Below, one piece after another: positions 8,567 through 16,636 of a DNA stretch of 64,000 nt (positions within the stretch are counted from its first letter, which is position 1; every line of letters starts with the position of its first letter). The notes under the pieces were generated by a model. The model did not search any database. It was not told where the DNA came from and saw only the letters and a program-made list of their open reading frames with translations. The position numbers and the translations under genes are program-made. The stretch is taken from NCBI RefSeq assembly GCF_020172685.1, contig NZ_CP083986.1, forward strand, positions 582,956 to 646,955. Direction: 5' to 3'. This DNA comes from [Mycobacterium] nativiensis. GTDB taxonomy: Bacteria > Actinomycetota > Actinomycetes > Mycobacteriales > Mycobacteriaceae.

Positions 8567-8877
8567 CACGTTCTAGCCAGTACGCGCGTACTGCTAAAAC
8601 CCTCGTTGAGCTGTGCAAATTTGTTACCGATGGGTAGCTTAGGCGCTCGGTTCGGCGATGGGCTGTCCCAATGTTTCTTCGCAATCTTTGCAAGTTCTGC
8701 AGGCACGCGTAGCGGAAGTTGGCAATAGAAACGGCTGGACCTGGGCAGATGTGCTGTGTCATGGTCGGATTAACACACCAGTGAATCGATCGGGGTGTTA
8801 GCAAGGCCGGGAAGCAATTCGCAGTGGATCTCCGGTCCCGGCGGCCCCGACGATCGACAACGCAGAGGAGCGCATCC
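8567..8877 (+). promoter_or_regulatory. icl1 upstream control region
   Basis: A 311-bp non-coding stretch before icl1. It holds a perfect 16-bp palindrome at 8578-8593, two TTTGCAAA-related elements (tgcaaattt at 8614-8622 and tttgcaa at 8687-8693) that resemble RamB sites, and a TAACAC/GTGTTA inverted repeat (8771-8776 and 8795-8800). The icl1 start is preceded by a purine-rich GAGGAG. Site assignments come from motif resemblance only. Confidence 0.55.
8578..8593. promoter_or_regulatory. Perfect 16-bp palindrome CAGTACGCGCGTACTG
   Basis: Reads identically on both strands, starting 12 bp after the thioesterase stop and about 285 bp upstream of icl1. There is no loop and no T-run, so a dimeric protein-binding site is more likely than a terminator (inference). 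The cognate regulator is unknown. Confidence 0.5.
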
Positions 8878-10164
8878 ATGTCGACTGTTGGCACGCCGAA
8901 GAGCGCAGAGCAGATCCAGCACGACTGGGACCACAACCCCCGGTGGAAGGGCGTCACCCGCACCTACACCCCGGCCGACGTCGTCGCGCTGCAGGGCCAC
9001 GTCGTCGAGGAGAGCACGCTGGCTCGCCGCGGCGCCGAGGTCCTTTGGGAGCAGCTCCACAGCATGGACTACATCAACGCCCTGGGCGCGCTGACCGGCA
9101 ACATGGCCGTCCAGCAGGTCCGGGCCGGCCTGAAGGCCATCTACCTGTCCGGGTGGCAGGTCGCCGGTGACGCCAACCTGTCCGGCCACACCTACCCCGA
9201 CCAGAGCCTCTACCCCGCCAACTCGGTGCCGCAGGTGGTGCGCCGGATCAACAATGCGCTGCTGCGTGCCGATGAGATCGCCAAGGTCGAGGGCGACACC
9301 TCGGTCGACAACTGGCTGGCCCCGATCGTCGCCGACGGCGAGGCCGGTTTCGGTGGCGCGCTCAACGTCTACGAGCTGCAGAAGGCGATGATCGCCGCCG
9401 GTGTCGCCGGTTCGCACTGGGAGGACCAGCTGGCCTCGGAGAAGAAGTGTGGCCACCTGGGCGGCAAGGTGCTGATCCCCACCCAGCAGCACATCCGCAC
9501 CCTGACCTCGGCCCGTCTGGCCGCTGACGTCGCCGACGTGCCGACCGTGGTGATCGCGCGTACCGACGCCGAGGCCGCCACCCTGATCACCTCCGACGTC
9601 GACGAGCGCGACCAGCCGTTCATCACCGGTGAGCGGACCGCGGAGGGCTTCTACTACACCAAGAACGGTCTGGAGCCGTGCATCGCGCGCGCCAAGTCCT
9701 ACGCCCCCTACGCCGACCTGATCTGGATGGAGACCGGTACCCCGGACCTGGAGCTGGCCCGCAAGTTCGCCGAGGGCGTCAAGAGCGAGTTCCCGGACCA
9801 GATGCTGGCCTACAACTGCTCGCCGTCGTTCAACTGGAAGCAGCACCTGGACGACGCGACCATCGCCAAGTTCCAGAACGAGCTGGGCGCCATGGGCTTC
9901 AAGTTCCAGTTCATCACGCTGGCCGGCTTCCACGCCCTGAACTACTCGATGTTCGATCTTGCCCACGGCTACGCCCGCAAGCAGATGAGCGCCTACGTCG
10001 AGCTGCAGGAGCGCGAGTTCGCTGCCGAGGAGCGCGGTTACACCGCCACCAAGCACCAGCGCGAGGTCGGTGCCGGGTACTTCGACCGGATCGCCACCAC
10101 CGTCGACCCGACGTCGTCGACCACGGCGCTGGCCGGCTCCACCGAAGAGGGCCAGTTCCACTGA
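8878..10164 (+). CDS. icl1: Isocitrate lyase 1
   Basis: 428 residues. The catalytic loop KKCGHLGGK carries Cys191, the same number as in M. tuberculosis ICL1. YNCSPSFNW and the FQFITLAG region complete the PEP-mutase/ICL barrel. The enzyme cleaves isocitrate to glyoxylate and succinate, and can act as methylisocitrate lyase for propionate. ATG 8878 follows a good ribosome site and gives [12 protein letters not shown], the family N-terminus. Probably repressed by RamB and induced on fatty acids. A strong inverted repeat follows the stop, separating it from fadB2. Confidence 0.98.
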   Translation: MSTVGTPKSAEQIQHDWDHNPRWKGVTRTYTPADVVALQGHVVEESTLARRGAEVLWEQLHSMDYINALGALTGNMAVQQVRAGLKAIYLSGWQVAGDANLSGHTYPDQSLYPANSVPQVVRRINNALLRADEIAKVEGDTSVDNWLAPIVADGEAGFGGALNVYELQKAMIAAGVAGSHWEDQLASEKKCGHLGGKVLIPTQQHIRTLTSARLAADVADVPTVVIARTDAEAATLITSDVDERDQPFITGERTAEGFYYTKNGLEPCIARAKSYAPYADLIWMETGTPDLELARKFAEGVKSEFPDQMLAYNCSPSFNWKQHLDDATIAKFQNELGAMGFKFQFITLAGFHALNYSMFDLAHGYARKQMSAYVELQEREFAAEERGYTATKHQREVGAGYFDRIATTVDPTSSTTALAGSTEEGQFH

Positions 10165-10188
10165 GCCACTAGGCCACTAGGCCACTAG
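10165..10188 (+). repeat. Three tandem copies of GCCACTAG
   Basis: The 8-bp unit gccactag occurs three times in a row directly after the icl1 stop (10165-10172, 10173-10180, 10181-10188). It is a short slippage-type repeat that could vary between strains. Confidence 0.9.
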
Positions 10189-10191
10189 GTG

Positions 10192-10249
10192 CGAGCGTGC
10201 AGAGTTGTACGGTGTTTCCCACGTGGGCGCGTACAACTCTGCACGCTCG
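10192..10249. terminator. Large inverted repeat after icl1, terminator-like
   Basis: Left arm 10192-10211 (cgagcgtgcagagttgtacg) and right arm 10230-10249 are perfect 20-bp reverse complements separated by 18 nt that include CACGTG. The RNA would form a very stable hairpin between icl1 and fadB2. No U-tract follows, as is common in mycobacteria. It also looks like a dispersed intergenic palindrome; copies elsewhere in the genome would tell. Confidence 0.75.
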
Positions 10250-10272
10250 TCGGCTATTGAGTAGGGAGTGAC

Positions 10273-11127
10273 GTGTCGATCCAACGAGTAGGTGTCATCG
10301 GAGCAGGGCAGATGGGCGCCGGAATCGCCGAGGTATGCGCTCGCGCCGGCGTGGCTGTGAAGGTCTTCGAGACCACCGACGCGTTGGTCACCGCGGGCCG
10401 CAACCGCATCGTCAAGTCGCTGGAGCGTGGCGTGAGCGCCGGCAAGATCACCGAGCGTGAACGCGACGATGCCGTGGGCAACCTGAGCTTCACCACCGAC
10501 CTGGGCGACCTGGCCGATCGGCAGCTGGTCATCGAGGCCGTCATCGAAGACGACACGGTCAAGGCCAGCATCTTCGCCGAGCTGGACCGGGTGATCACCG
10601 ACCCGGACGCCGTGCTCGCCTCCAACACCTCGTCTATCCCGATCATGAAGATCGCCGCCGCCACCAAGAACCCGCAGCGGGTGCTGGGTCTGCACTTCTT
10701 CAACCCGGTACCGGTGCTGCCGCTGGTCGAACTGGTCAGCACGCTGGTCACCGACGAGGCCGCCGCCGCGCGCACCGAGGAGTTCGCCAGCGCGGTGCTG
10801 GGCAAGCAGGTGGTGCGCTGCAGCGACCGGTCCGGTTTCGTGGTGAACGCGCTGCTGGTGCCCTACCTGCTGTCGGCGGTCCGGATGCTCGAGTCCGGCT
10901 TCGCCACCGTCGAGGACATCGACAAGGCCGTGGTGGCCGGGCTTTCGCACCCCATGGGGCCGCTGCGGCTGTCCGACCTGGTCGGGCTGGACACGCTCAA
11001 GTTGATCGCGGACAAGATGTACGAGGAGTTCAAGGAGCCCCTCTACGCCGCGCCCCCGCTGCTGCTGCGCATGGTTGAGGCCGGCCAGCTCGGCAAGAAG
11101 TCGGGCCGGGGCTTCTACACCTACTGA
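10273..11127 (+). CDS. fadB2: 3-hydroxyacyl-CoA (3-hydroxybutyryl-CoA) dehydrogenase
   Basis: 284 residues, GTG 10273. NAD-binding GAGQMGAGIAEVCARAG at the N-terminus; SNTSSIPI and the catalytic LHFFNPVPVLPLVELV (His about residue 140, with Glu); C-terminal dimerisation helix containing DKAVVAGLSHPMGPLRLSDLVGLD. It oxidises 3-hydroxyacyl-CoA to the 3-keto form in beta-oxidation, or the reverse. Matches Rv0468. In M. tuberculosis umaA and pcaA follow; here the next gene is the convergent TetR gene, and both end inside a 10-bp duplication. Confidence 0.95.
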   Translation: MSIQRVGVIGAGQMGAGIAEVCARAGVAVKVFETTDALVTAGRNRIVKSLERGVSAGKITERERDDAVGNLSFTTDLGDLADRQLVIEAVIEDDTVKASIFAELDRVITDPDAVLASNTSSIPIMKIAAATKNPQRVLGLHFFNPVPVLPLVELVSTLVTDEAAAARTEEFASAVLGKQVVRCSDRSGFVVNALLVPYLLSAVRMLESGFATVEDIDKAVVAGLSHPMGPLRLSDLVGLDTLKLIADKMYEEFKEPLYAAPPLLLRMVEAGQLGKKSGRGFYTY

Positions 11128-11130
11128 TAC

Positions 11131-11844
11131 CTACTGAGCGTCCCGCTCCCGGCGCCACGGCAGCATGGGCGACGGGTGCGGCTCGGCGTTGAACTTCTCC
11201 CGCGATCCGCCGACCTCGACGATGCCGCACAGCGCGCTCCAGTTGAGCATGGTCAGGTAGTCGATGAGCTCGTCGGCGGTCATCCGCGGGTCCAGCAACC
11301 AGGAGTGGGTGGCCAGCTGAACCCCCCCGACGATCATGTAGGCCCACGGCTCCACTCCGCCGAGGTCCAGTCCCTCCTGCTTCATGCGGCGGCGCAGCAT
11401 CACCGCGAGCATCCGGGCGATGATGCGTTCGGAGTCCGCGATCACCTTGCTCTTGCTCGCCGAGCTGTTGGCCATCACGAACCGATAGGGCTCGGGCTCG
11501 TTGGCCACGGTCTGCACGTACACCCGGGTGATCTCGCGGGTCAGATCGAAGCCGTCCAGGTTCAGTGACAACGCCGCAGCCATGTTCGGGATCAGCGTGG
11601 TCTGCGCGAAGCGCATCATCACCGCGGTGGTCAGGTCGTTCTTGTCGACGAAGTAGCGGTACAGGACCGTCTTGGAGACGCCGATCTCACCGGCGATCTC
11701 GTCCATGCTCACGTAGCGGCCGCGCCGCCGGATCGCCTCGATCGTGCCGTCGATCAGGTCATTGCGGCGCTCGACCTTGTGCTGATGCCAGCGCCGCTTA
11801 CGACCGTCGGTCTTGGCGGCACCGGTCCGGAGCTGATCTGCCAC
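11131..11844 (-). CDS. TetR-family regulator (MadR/Rv0472c-like)
   Basis: 237 residues. A basic N-terminal extension (KRRWHQHKVERR) precedes the TetR helix-turn-helix (about residues 30-75; SMDEIAGEIGVSKTVLYRYFVDKNDL). The ligand domain contains WAYMIVGGVQLATHSWLLDP. The M. tuberculosis counterpart Rv0472c has been described as MadR, an acyl-CoA-sensing regulator of mycolic acid desaturases desA1/desA2. That identity is inferred from position and sequence. The gene is divergent from the DUF445 gene across 93 bp that hold a clear palindrome. Confidence 0.82.
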   Translation of the reverse strand: MADQLRTGAAKTDGRKRRWHQHKVERRNDLIDGTIEAIRRRGRYVSMDEIAGEIGVSKTVLYRYFVDKNDLTTAVMMRFAQTTLIPNMAAALSLNLDGFDLTREITRVYVQTVANEPEPYRFVMANSSASKSKVIADSERIIARMLAVMLRRRMKQEGLDLGGVEPWAYMIVGGVQLATHSWLLDPRMTADELIDYLTMLNWSALCGIVEVGGSREKFNAEPHPSPMLPWRRERDAQ

Positions 11845-11909
11845 TGTTTACCGATTCCCATTCGCTAGACGCTATAGATAATACGGGCCGGTACAGCAAA
11901 CTTTGTGGG

Positions 11910-11926
11910 CCGGTAACAGTTACCGG
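11910..11926. promoter_or_regulatory. CCGGTAAC-A-GTTACCGG inverted repeat, candidate operator
   Basis: Perfect 8-bp arms around one base, lying in the 93-bp gap between the divergent TetR and DUF445 genes, 12 bp before the DUF445 start. A/T-rich stretches at 11871-11883 offer -10-like hexamers on both strands. A dimeric regulator, possibly the TetR protein itself, is the obvious candidate (inference). Confidence 0.55.
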
Positions 11927-11937
11927 CGGTCGCGACA

Positions 11938-13287
11938 GTGGATGATGGTGTGGTGGTGCATCGAGAGAACCGCTCGAAGTGGTCGGGTGCTGCGGGCACC
12001 GTGCAATCGCTGGCGGAGTCCTTCGCGGATGCTGATCCGGTCGCCGATGCCGCGCGGTTGCGGGATCTGCGCCGGATGAAGGTGGTGGCGCTGAGTTTCC
12101 TGCTCGGCGCCACCGTGGTGTTCCTGCTGTGCCGCTGGGCACAAGCCGGCGGGGACGCCGCTCCGTGGGTGGGTTACGTCGGTGCCGCCGCCGAGGCGGG
12201 CATGGTCGGTGCGCTGGCGGACTGGTTCGCGGTCACCGCGCTGTTCAAGCATCCGCTGGGGATTCCGATCCCGCACACCGCGATCATCAAACGCAAGAAG
12301 GACCAGCTCGGGGAGGGCCTGGGCACCTTCGTGCGGGAGAACTTCCTGTCGCCGCCGGTGGTCGAGACCAAGCTGCGCGACGCGGCGATCGCCGGACGGC
12401 TGGGTAAGTGGCTGTCGGAGCAGACGCACGCCGAGCGGGTGGCCGCCGAGACCGCAACCGTACTGCGGGTCCTGGTCGAGATGCTGCGCGACGAAGACGT
12501 CCAGACCGTGATCGACCGGATGATCGTGCAGCGCCTCGCCGAGCCGCACTGGGGCCCGCCGGTCGGCCGGGTGCTGGGCACGTTGTTGGCCGAGAACCGG
12601 CAGGAGGCGCTGATCCAGCTGCTGGCCGACCGGGCGTTCCAGTGGTCGCTCAATGCCGGCGAAGTCATCCAGCGGGTGGTGGAGCGGGATTCTCCGACCT
12701 GGTCGCCGCGGTTCGTCGATCACCTGGTTGGAGACCGGATTCACCGTGAGCTGATGGACTTCACCGACAAGGTGCGCCGCAACCCGGATCATGAGCTGCG
12801 TCGCAGTGCCACCCGCTTTCTGTTCGAATTCGCCGAGGACCTGCAGCACGACCCGGCGACGATCGCCAAGGCCGACGCGGTCAAGGAGCAGTTGATGGCC
12901 CGCGAAGAGGTCGCCAATGCCGCGGCGACGGCTTGGCGGACGCTGAAGCGGCTGGTGCTCGAAGGCGTCGACGATCCGTCCGGCGCGCTGCGCACTCGGG
13001 TGGCCGCCACGGTGGTGGAACTCGGAGAGTCGTTGCGCGACAACGCCGAACTGCGCGACAAGGTTGATAACTGGATTGTGCGGGCCGCGCAGCATCTGGT
13101 GGGCCACTACGGGGTGGAGATCACCGCGATCATCACCGAGACGATCGAGCGGTGGGACGCCGACGAGGCGAGTCGGCGAATCGAACTGCACGTCGGGCGT
13201 GACTTGCAGTTCATCCGGATCAACGGGACTGTGGTCGGCGCGCTGGCCGGCCTGGCGATCTACGCCATAGCTCAACTTATGTTCTGA
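11938..13287 (+). CDS. DUF445 family membrane protein
   Basis: 449 residues, GTG 11938. After a hydrophilic N-terminus come a transmembrane segment (VVALSFLLGATVVFLL), then GMVGALADWFAVTALFKHPLGIPIPHTAIIKRKKD, quoted here as its two halves GMVGALADWFAVTALF and KHPLGIPIPHTAIIKRKK, which is the DUF445 hallmark. A long helical cytoplasmic or extracytoplasmic region follows, and a C-terminal membrane anchor (VVGALAGLAIYAIAQLMF). Function of DUF445 proteins is not established. Matches Rv0473. Confidence 0.88.
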   Translation: MDDGVVVHRENRSKWSGAAGTVQSLAESFADADPVADAARLRDLRRMKVVALSFLLGATVVFLLCRWAQAGGDAAPWVGYVGAAAEAGMVGALADWFAVTALFKHPLGIPIPHTAIIKRKKDQLGEGLGTFVRENFLSPPVVETKLRDAAIAGRLGKWLSEQTHAERVAAETATVLRVLVEMLRDEDVQTVIDRMIVQRLAEPHWGPPVGRVLGTLLAENRQEALIQLLADRAFQWSLNAGEVIQRVVERDSPTWSPRFVDHLVGDRIHRELMDFTDKVRRNPDHELRRSATRFLFEFAEDLQHDPATIAKADAVKEQLMAREEVANAAATAWRTLKRLVLEGVDDPSGALRTRVAATVVELGESLRDNAELRDKVDNWIVRAAQHLVGHYGVEITAIITETIERWDADEASRRIELHVGRDLQFIRINGTVVGALAGLAIYAIAQLMF

Positions 13288-13296
13288 CCTGCGCTA

Positions 13297-13308
13297 GCAA
13301 GTGCTTGC
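13297..13308. promoter_or_regulatory. GCAAG-TG-CTTGC inverted repeat, candidate autoregulatory site
   Basis: A 12-bp inverted repeat in the 87-bp gap before the XRE regulator gene, flanked by outer GCTAGC and GTTAGC elements (13292-13317). Such a nested symmetric site fits binding by the adjacent helix-turn-helix protein. Confidence 0.45.
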
Positions 13309-13374
13309 AAAAGTTAGCACCGGGCTTTATCGTGAGATCTGTCAGCAGTTGTCAGTCCACGAAAGGAGCCACCG

Positions 13375-13767
13375 GTGTCGCAGGACGACAAACTTGCCGC
13401 AGTGGTTTCCACGGCCGCGGCCGATATCGGCAGCTTCATCCGGTCCCAGCGCGAAGCCGCGCAGGTGTCCATGCGGCAGCTGGCTGACAAGGCCGGCGTC
13501 AGCAATCCGTATCTGAGCCAGATCGAACGTGGACTGCGCAAGCCTTCCGCTGACGTCCTCAACCAGATCGCCAAGGCCCTAAGGGTTTCCGCCGAGGTGC
13601 TCTATGTGCGGGCGGGAATTCTGGAGCCGAGCGAGAAGAGCGAGGTCCGTGACGCCGTCATTGCCGATGAGGCGATCACGGAACGGCAGAAGCAAGTTCT
13701 GCTCGACATCTACACCTCCTTCGTCCAGCAGAACGAAGCCGACGGTGAGGAGACCACACCTGCCTGA
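13375..13767 (+). CDS. XRE-family DNA-binding regulator (Rv0474-like)
   Basis: 130 residues, GTG 13375 with a strong GAAAGGAG site. Helix-turn-helix at about residues 18-72: [20 protein letters not shown] followed by [16 protein letters not shown]. The C-terminal 60 residues are helical and acidic, likely a dimerisation segment. Rv0474 of M. tuberculosis has been reported as a copper-responsive repressor; whether this holds here cannot be seen. It is 61 bp upstream of hbhA and probably co-transcribed. Confidence 0.85.
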   Translation: MSQDDKLAAVVSTAAADIGSFIRSQREAAQVSMRQLADKAGVSNPYLSQIERGLRKPSADVLNQIAKALRVSAEVLYVRAGILEPSEKSEVRDAVIADEAITERQKQVLLDIYTSFVQQNEADGEETTPA

Positions 13768-13828
13768 TCCTCAGTCGCCCAATCGTCGAACCACTACGAA
13801 AAAATCCCAATCCCGAAAGGAAGCCACC

Positions 13829-14443
13829 ATGGCAGAAAACCAGACCATCGAAGAACTGAAGGCCCCGCTGCTCGCCGCCATCGGCGCTGCTGACCTGGCC
13901 CTGGCCACCATGACCGACCTCGTCGCCAACCTGCGCGACCGCGCCGGCGAGGCCCGCGAGGACGCCAGCACCCGGGTCGAGGAGAGCCGTGCCCGCCTGA
14001 CCAAGCTGCAGGAGGAGCTGCCCGAGCAGTTCGCCGAGCTGCGTGAGCGCTTCACCGCCGACGAGCTGCGTAAGGCCGCCGAGGGCTACGTGGAGGCCGC
14101 CACCGGCCGGTACGCCGACCTCGTGGAGCGCGGCGAGGCCGCCCTGCAGCGGCTGCGCACCCAGGCCCACATCGACGACGCGTCGGCGCAGGTCGAGGGC
14201 TACGTGGACCAGGCCGTGGAGCTGACCCAGGAAGTGCTGGGCAACGTTGCGACGCAGACCCGCGAGGTCGGCGAGCGCGCCGCCAAGCTGGTCGGCATCG
14301 AGCTGCCGAAGAAGGAGACCGCCGCGCCGGCTCCGGCCAAGAAGGCTCCGGCCGCCAAGAAGGCCCCGGCCAAGAAGGCTCCGGCTGCCAAGAAGGCTCC
14401 GGCCGCCAAGAAGGCCCCGGCCAAGAAGGTCACCCAGAAGTAA
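13829..14443 (+). CDS. hbhA: Heparin-binding haemagglutinin HBHA
   Basis: 204 residues from ATG 13829 (AAAGGAAG site). Residues 1-20 include the start of a hydrophobic helix; residues about 30-150 form a long charged coiled coil ([33 protein letters not shown]). From about 165 the tail is Lys-Ala-Pro repeats ([19 protein letters not shown]), the heparan-sulfate-binding region that is methylated in M. tuberculosis. HBHA is a surface-exposed adhesin also linked to intracellular lipid inclusions. The DNA repeats of the tail (aagaaggc-type units at 14339-14430) may vary in copy number. Confidence 0.97.
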   Translation: MAENQTIEELKAPLLAAIGAADLALATMTDLVANLRDRAGEAREDASTRVEESRARLTKLQEELPEQFAELRERFTADELRKAAEGYVEAATGRYADLVERGEAALQRLRTQAHIDDASAQVEGYVDQAVELTQEVLGNVATQTREVGERAAKLVGIELPKKETAAPAPAKKAPAAKKAPAKKAPAAKKAPAAKKAPAKKVTQK

Positions 14444-14486
14444 TTTCAGTTCGACGCCCGGGACGGTACCCGCCTAGGCTTGCAGC

Positions 14487-14768
14487 GTGATGGCTGCGAA
14501 CCTGGTGGGTATCGTCCTTGGCGTTTTGCAGATCGCCGTCTTCGTGACGGCGGTCTACGCGTTTGTACACGCGGCGATGCAACGATCCGATGCCTACACC
14601 GCCGCCGACAAGCTCACCAAGCCGGTATGGCTGGTGATCCTCGGGGTGTGCGGGCTGCTGGCCCTCGTTCTGCAGGTGATGGGTATGGCGATCGCGGCCT
14701 GCGCGGCCGGTGTCTACCTGGTCGACGTGCGGCCCAGACTGCTCGAGGTTCAGGGCAAGTCTCACTAG
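14487..14768 (+). CDS. DUF2516 small membrane protein
   Basis: 92-93 residues, starting at GTG 14487 or the directly following ATG 14490. Two or three hydrophobic segments: [20 protein letters not shown], then [16 protein letters not shown], with YLVDVRPRL near the end. DUF2516 members occur across mycobacteria beside hbhA (Rv0476); the function is unknown. It lies 43 bp after hbhA on the same strand. Confidence 0.8.
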   Translation: MMAANLVGIVLGVLQIAVFVTAVYAFVHAAMQRSDAYTAADKLTKPVWLVILGVCGLLALVLQVMGMAIAACAAGVYLVDVRPRLLEVQGKSH

Positions 14769-14774
14769 CCTCCG

Positions 14775-15179
14775 ATGTCACGTTCGTTCATTGTTCTGGC
14801 CGCACTCGCCGCTGCCATGGCGGCCGCGGCGCCGGCCACCGCGGACGTCGGCGCGCCCGGATTTGTCGACCACACCGAGTGGGTGGACTACGGCGGCCGA
14901 AGCAGCCTGCGGGTGTACCCGACCCCGGCCGGCCGGACGGCGGCGCTGCGGCTCGACGGCGGCCCCGAGGGGGAGCAGGCCTGGCGCGAAGTGCTTGCCG
15001 CCGCGCCCGAGGCCGGCACCCCCGGCATGCGCGACCAATTCCTCTGCCATTGGAGCTACGCCGAGTTCGCCCGGCCCGGCAAGACCAGCTGGAACCTGGA
15101 GCCGTGGCGACCGGTCGTCGACGGCGTGACCATGCTCGAATCCGGGTGCAACCCCGGCGCCGCCGAGGAGGCCTTCTGA
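14775..15179 (+). CDS. Secreted DUF2599-type protein (Rv0477-like)
   Basis: 134 residues with a Sec signal peptide: [20 protein letters not shown] then ATADVGAP, cleavage likely after ATA (about residue 23). The mature part is small, with two Cys (FLCHWSY and SGCNPG) that could form a disulfide, and a [10 protein letters not shown] motif typical of DUF2599. Function unknown. The start is 6 bp after the DUF2516 stop and the TGA overlaps the deoC ATG, so the three genes look like one transcript. Confidence 0.78.
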   Translation: MSRSFIVLAALAAAMAAAAPATADVGAPGFVDHTEWVDYGGRSSLRVYPTPAGRTAALRLDGGPEGEQAWREVLAAAPEAGTPGMRDQFLCHWSYAEFARPGKTSWNLEPWRPVVDGVTMLESGCNPGAAEEAF

Positions 15180-15856
15180 TGACCGTGCTGACCCGCGACC
15201 AGGTCGCCAAACTGGTCGACCACACCCTGCTCAAACCTGAAGCGACCGCGGGGCAGGTCGCCGCTGTCGTCGCCGAAGCCGCCGAACTCGGTGTCGCCGC
15301 GGTGTGCGTATCGCCGTCGATGGTGGCCATCGCGGCCTCAGCCAACCCCTCCGGCGTCCCGATCGCCGCGGTCGCCGGTTTCCCGTCCGGCAAGCACCTG
15401 CCGGAGGTCAAGGCCGCCGAGGCGGCACTGGCCGTGGCTGCGGGGGCCGCCGAGGTCGACATGGTCATCGATGTCGGTGCGGCGCTGGCGGGCGACTTCG
15501 CCGCGGTGGCCGCCGACATCGCCGCTGTGCGCGCCGCCGTGCCGCAGACGGTGCTCAAGGTGATCCTGGAGTCCGCGGCGCTGCTGGAGCTGGCCGGCGA
15601 TGTAGCCCTGGTCGCCGCCTGCCGCGCGGCCGAAGGCGCAGGGGCGGATTTCGTCAAGACCTCCACCGGATTTCACCCCAGCGGCGGGGCGTCGGTGCAT
15701 GCGGTGACGCTGATGGCCGACACGGTCGGTGGCCGACTCGGGGTCAAGGCCAGTGGCGGCGTCCGCACTGCGGCGGATGCGCTGGCAATGCTCGAGGCCG
15801 GTGCGACCCGGTTGGGCTTGTCGGGCACGCGGGCCGTGCTCGACGGACTGGGCTGA
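15179..15856 (+). CDS. deoC: Deoxyribose-phosphate aldolase
   Basis: 225 residues; the ATG at 15179 overlaps the preceding TGA (ATGA), and upstream extensions of the frame are not coding-like. It begins [11 protein letters not shown], the DeoC N-terminal signature, followed by VCVSPSMV. The Schiff-base lysine strand is VLKVILES, and the second lysine region is FVKTSTGF and [16 protein letters not shown]. The enzyme interconverts deoxyribose 5-phosphate with acetaldehyde and glyceraldehyde 3-phosphate in nucleoside salvage. Matches Rv0478. Confidence 0.96.
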   Translation: MTVLTRDQVAKLVDHTLLKPEATAGQVAAVVAEAAELGVAAVCVSPSMVAIAASANPSGVPIAAVAGFPSGKHLPEVKAAEAALAVAAGAAEVDMVIDVGAALAGDFAAVAADIAAVRAAVPQTVLKVILESAALLELAGDVALVAACRAAEGAGADFVKTSTGFHPSGGASVHAVTLMADTVGGRLGVKASGGVRTAADALAMLEAGATRLGLSGTRAVLDGLG

Positions 15857-15862
15857 CGGGCG

Positions 15863-16627
15863 CTAGACCGACGCGAAGCACTGGCTCGACGAGGACGCCG
15901 GGATGGTGGCGTTCTTCGTCGAAAACTTGATCACCACAGCGGAATCGGTGACTTCCGAGCTGTCGATGTGGATGCCCAACGGCAGGTCGTTGGTCACCTT
16001 CCCGGTGAGGTTGTTGAGGTTGGTCTGCACGGTGTCGGTGTCCAGGTCCTGGCCGAGCGCCTCCAGCTCGACAACCTGCAGCTGCAGCCCGTTGTTCACG
16101 ATCTGCGGCTTGACGGTCGCGCGGTTGAGCAGGCCCTTGAGCTCGACGGTGCCAGCGCCCGGGTCGGTGGTGACCTTGCCGGTGACGATGCTGCCGATCA
16201 CCGGGACCACATCCTGAATGGATTGCTTGATGCCCTCGGCGGGCCAGGTGATGGTGCCGTCCAGCGACCCGATGGTGCCCTTGGAATCCGCGCTCTTCTC
16301 CAGGTGGATGTCGCGGATGTCCAGGTCGAGCTTCATGCCCTTGGCCTGCCGGATCTGGTTGCCGTCGGTCTGCACGGAGATGTGCGGGTAGTCGCCGCGG
16401 AAGTACTGCGCCAGCACGGGTGGAGAGTTGGCGAACGATACCGAGGCGCTGTCCTCGGCCTCGCATTTGACCGCGTTGGCGACCAGGCTCTCGGCCTTGT
16501 GCTGGGCGTAGAGCTGTCCACCGAACAACGCGGCCAGCGTCAGCACCAGTAATACGGTCAGCGCCAACATGATTGCCGGCAGGCCGGTGAATCGATGCGC
16601 CGCAGGTGTGGGCCCGGATGTGCTCAT
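15863..16627 (-). CDS. DUF2993 (LmeA-like) membrane-anchored protein, copy 1
   Basis: 254 residues. A short N-terminus precedes one transmembrane anchor (about residues 18-40, LPAIMLALTVLLVLTLAALF). The rest is a DUF2993 domain with NSPPVLAQYFRGDY, GTIGSLDGTITWPAEGIKQS and a C-terminal TIPASSSSQCFASV. The family includes LmeA, a periplasmic lipoglycan-related protein. It is a shorter relative of the next gene, with matching landmarks in the same order, so the pair arose by tandem duplication. It lacks the partner's long proline-rich N-terminus. The start is 9 bp downstream of the partner's stop, in one operon. Confidence 0.82.
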   Translation of the reverse strand: MSTSGPTPAAHRFTGLPAIMLALTVLLVLTLAALFGGQLYAQHKAESLVANAVKCEAEDSASVSFANSPPVLAQYFRGDYPHISVQTDGNQIRQAKGMKLDLDIRDIHLEKSADSKGTIGSLDGTITWPAEGIKQSIQDVVPVIGSIVTGKVTTDPGAGTVELKGLLNRATVKPQIVNNGLQLQVVELEALGQDLDTDTVQTNLNNLTGKVTNDLPLGIHIDSSEVTDSAVVIKFSTKNATIPASSSSQCFASV

Positions 16628-16636
16628 TACTGCAGG

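Noticed and set aside
10165..10188. CRISPR-like repeat
   Set aside because: Three adjacent 8-bp copies without spacers and no cas genes.
14480..15178. Long N-terminal extension of deoC
   Set aside because: It overlaps two real genes in another frame, and DeoC starts properly at ATG 15179.
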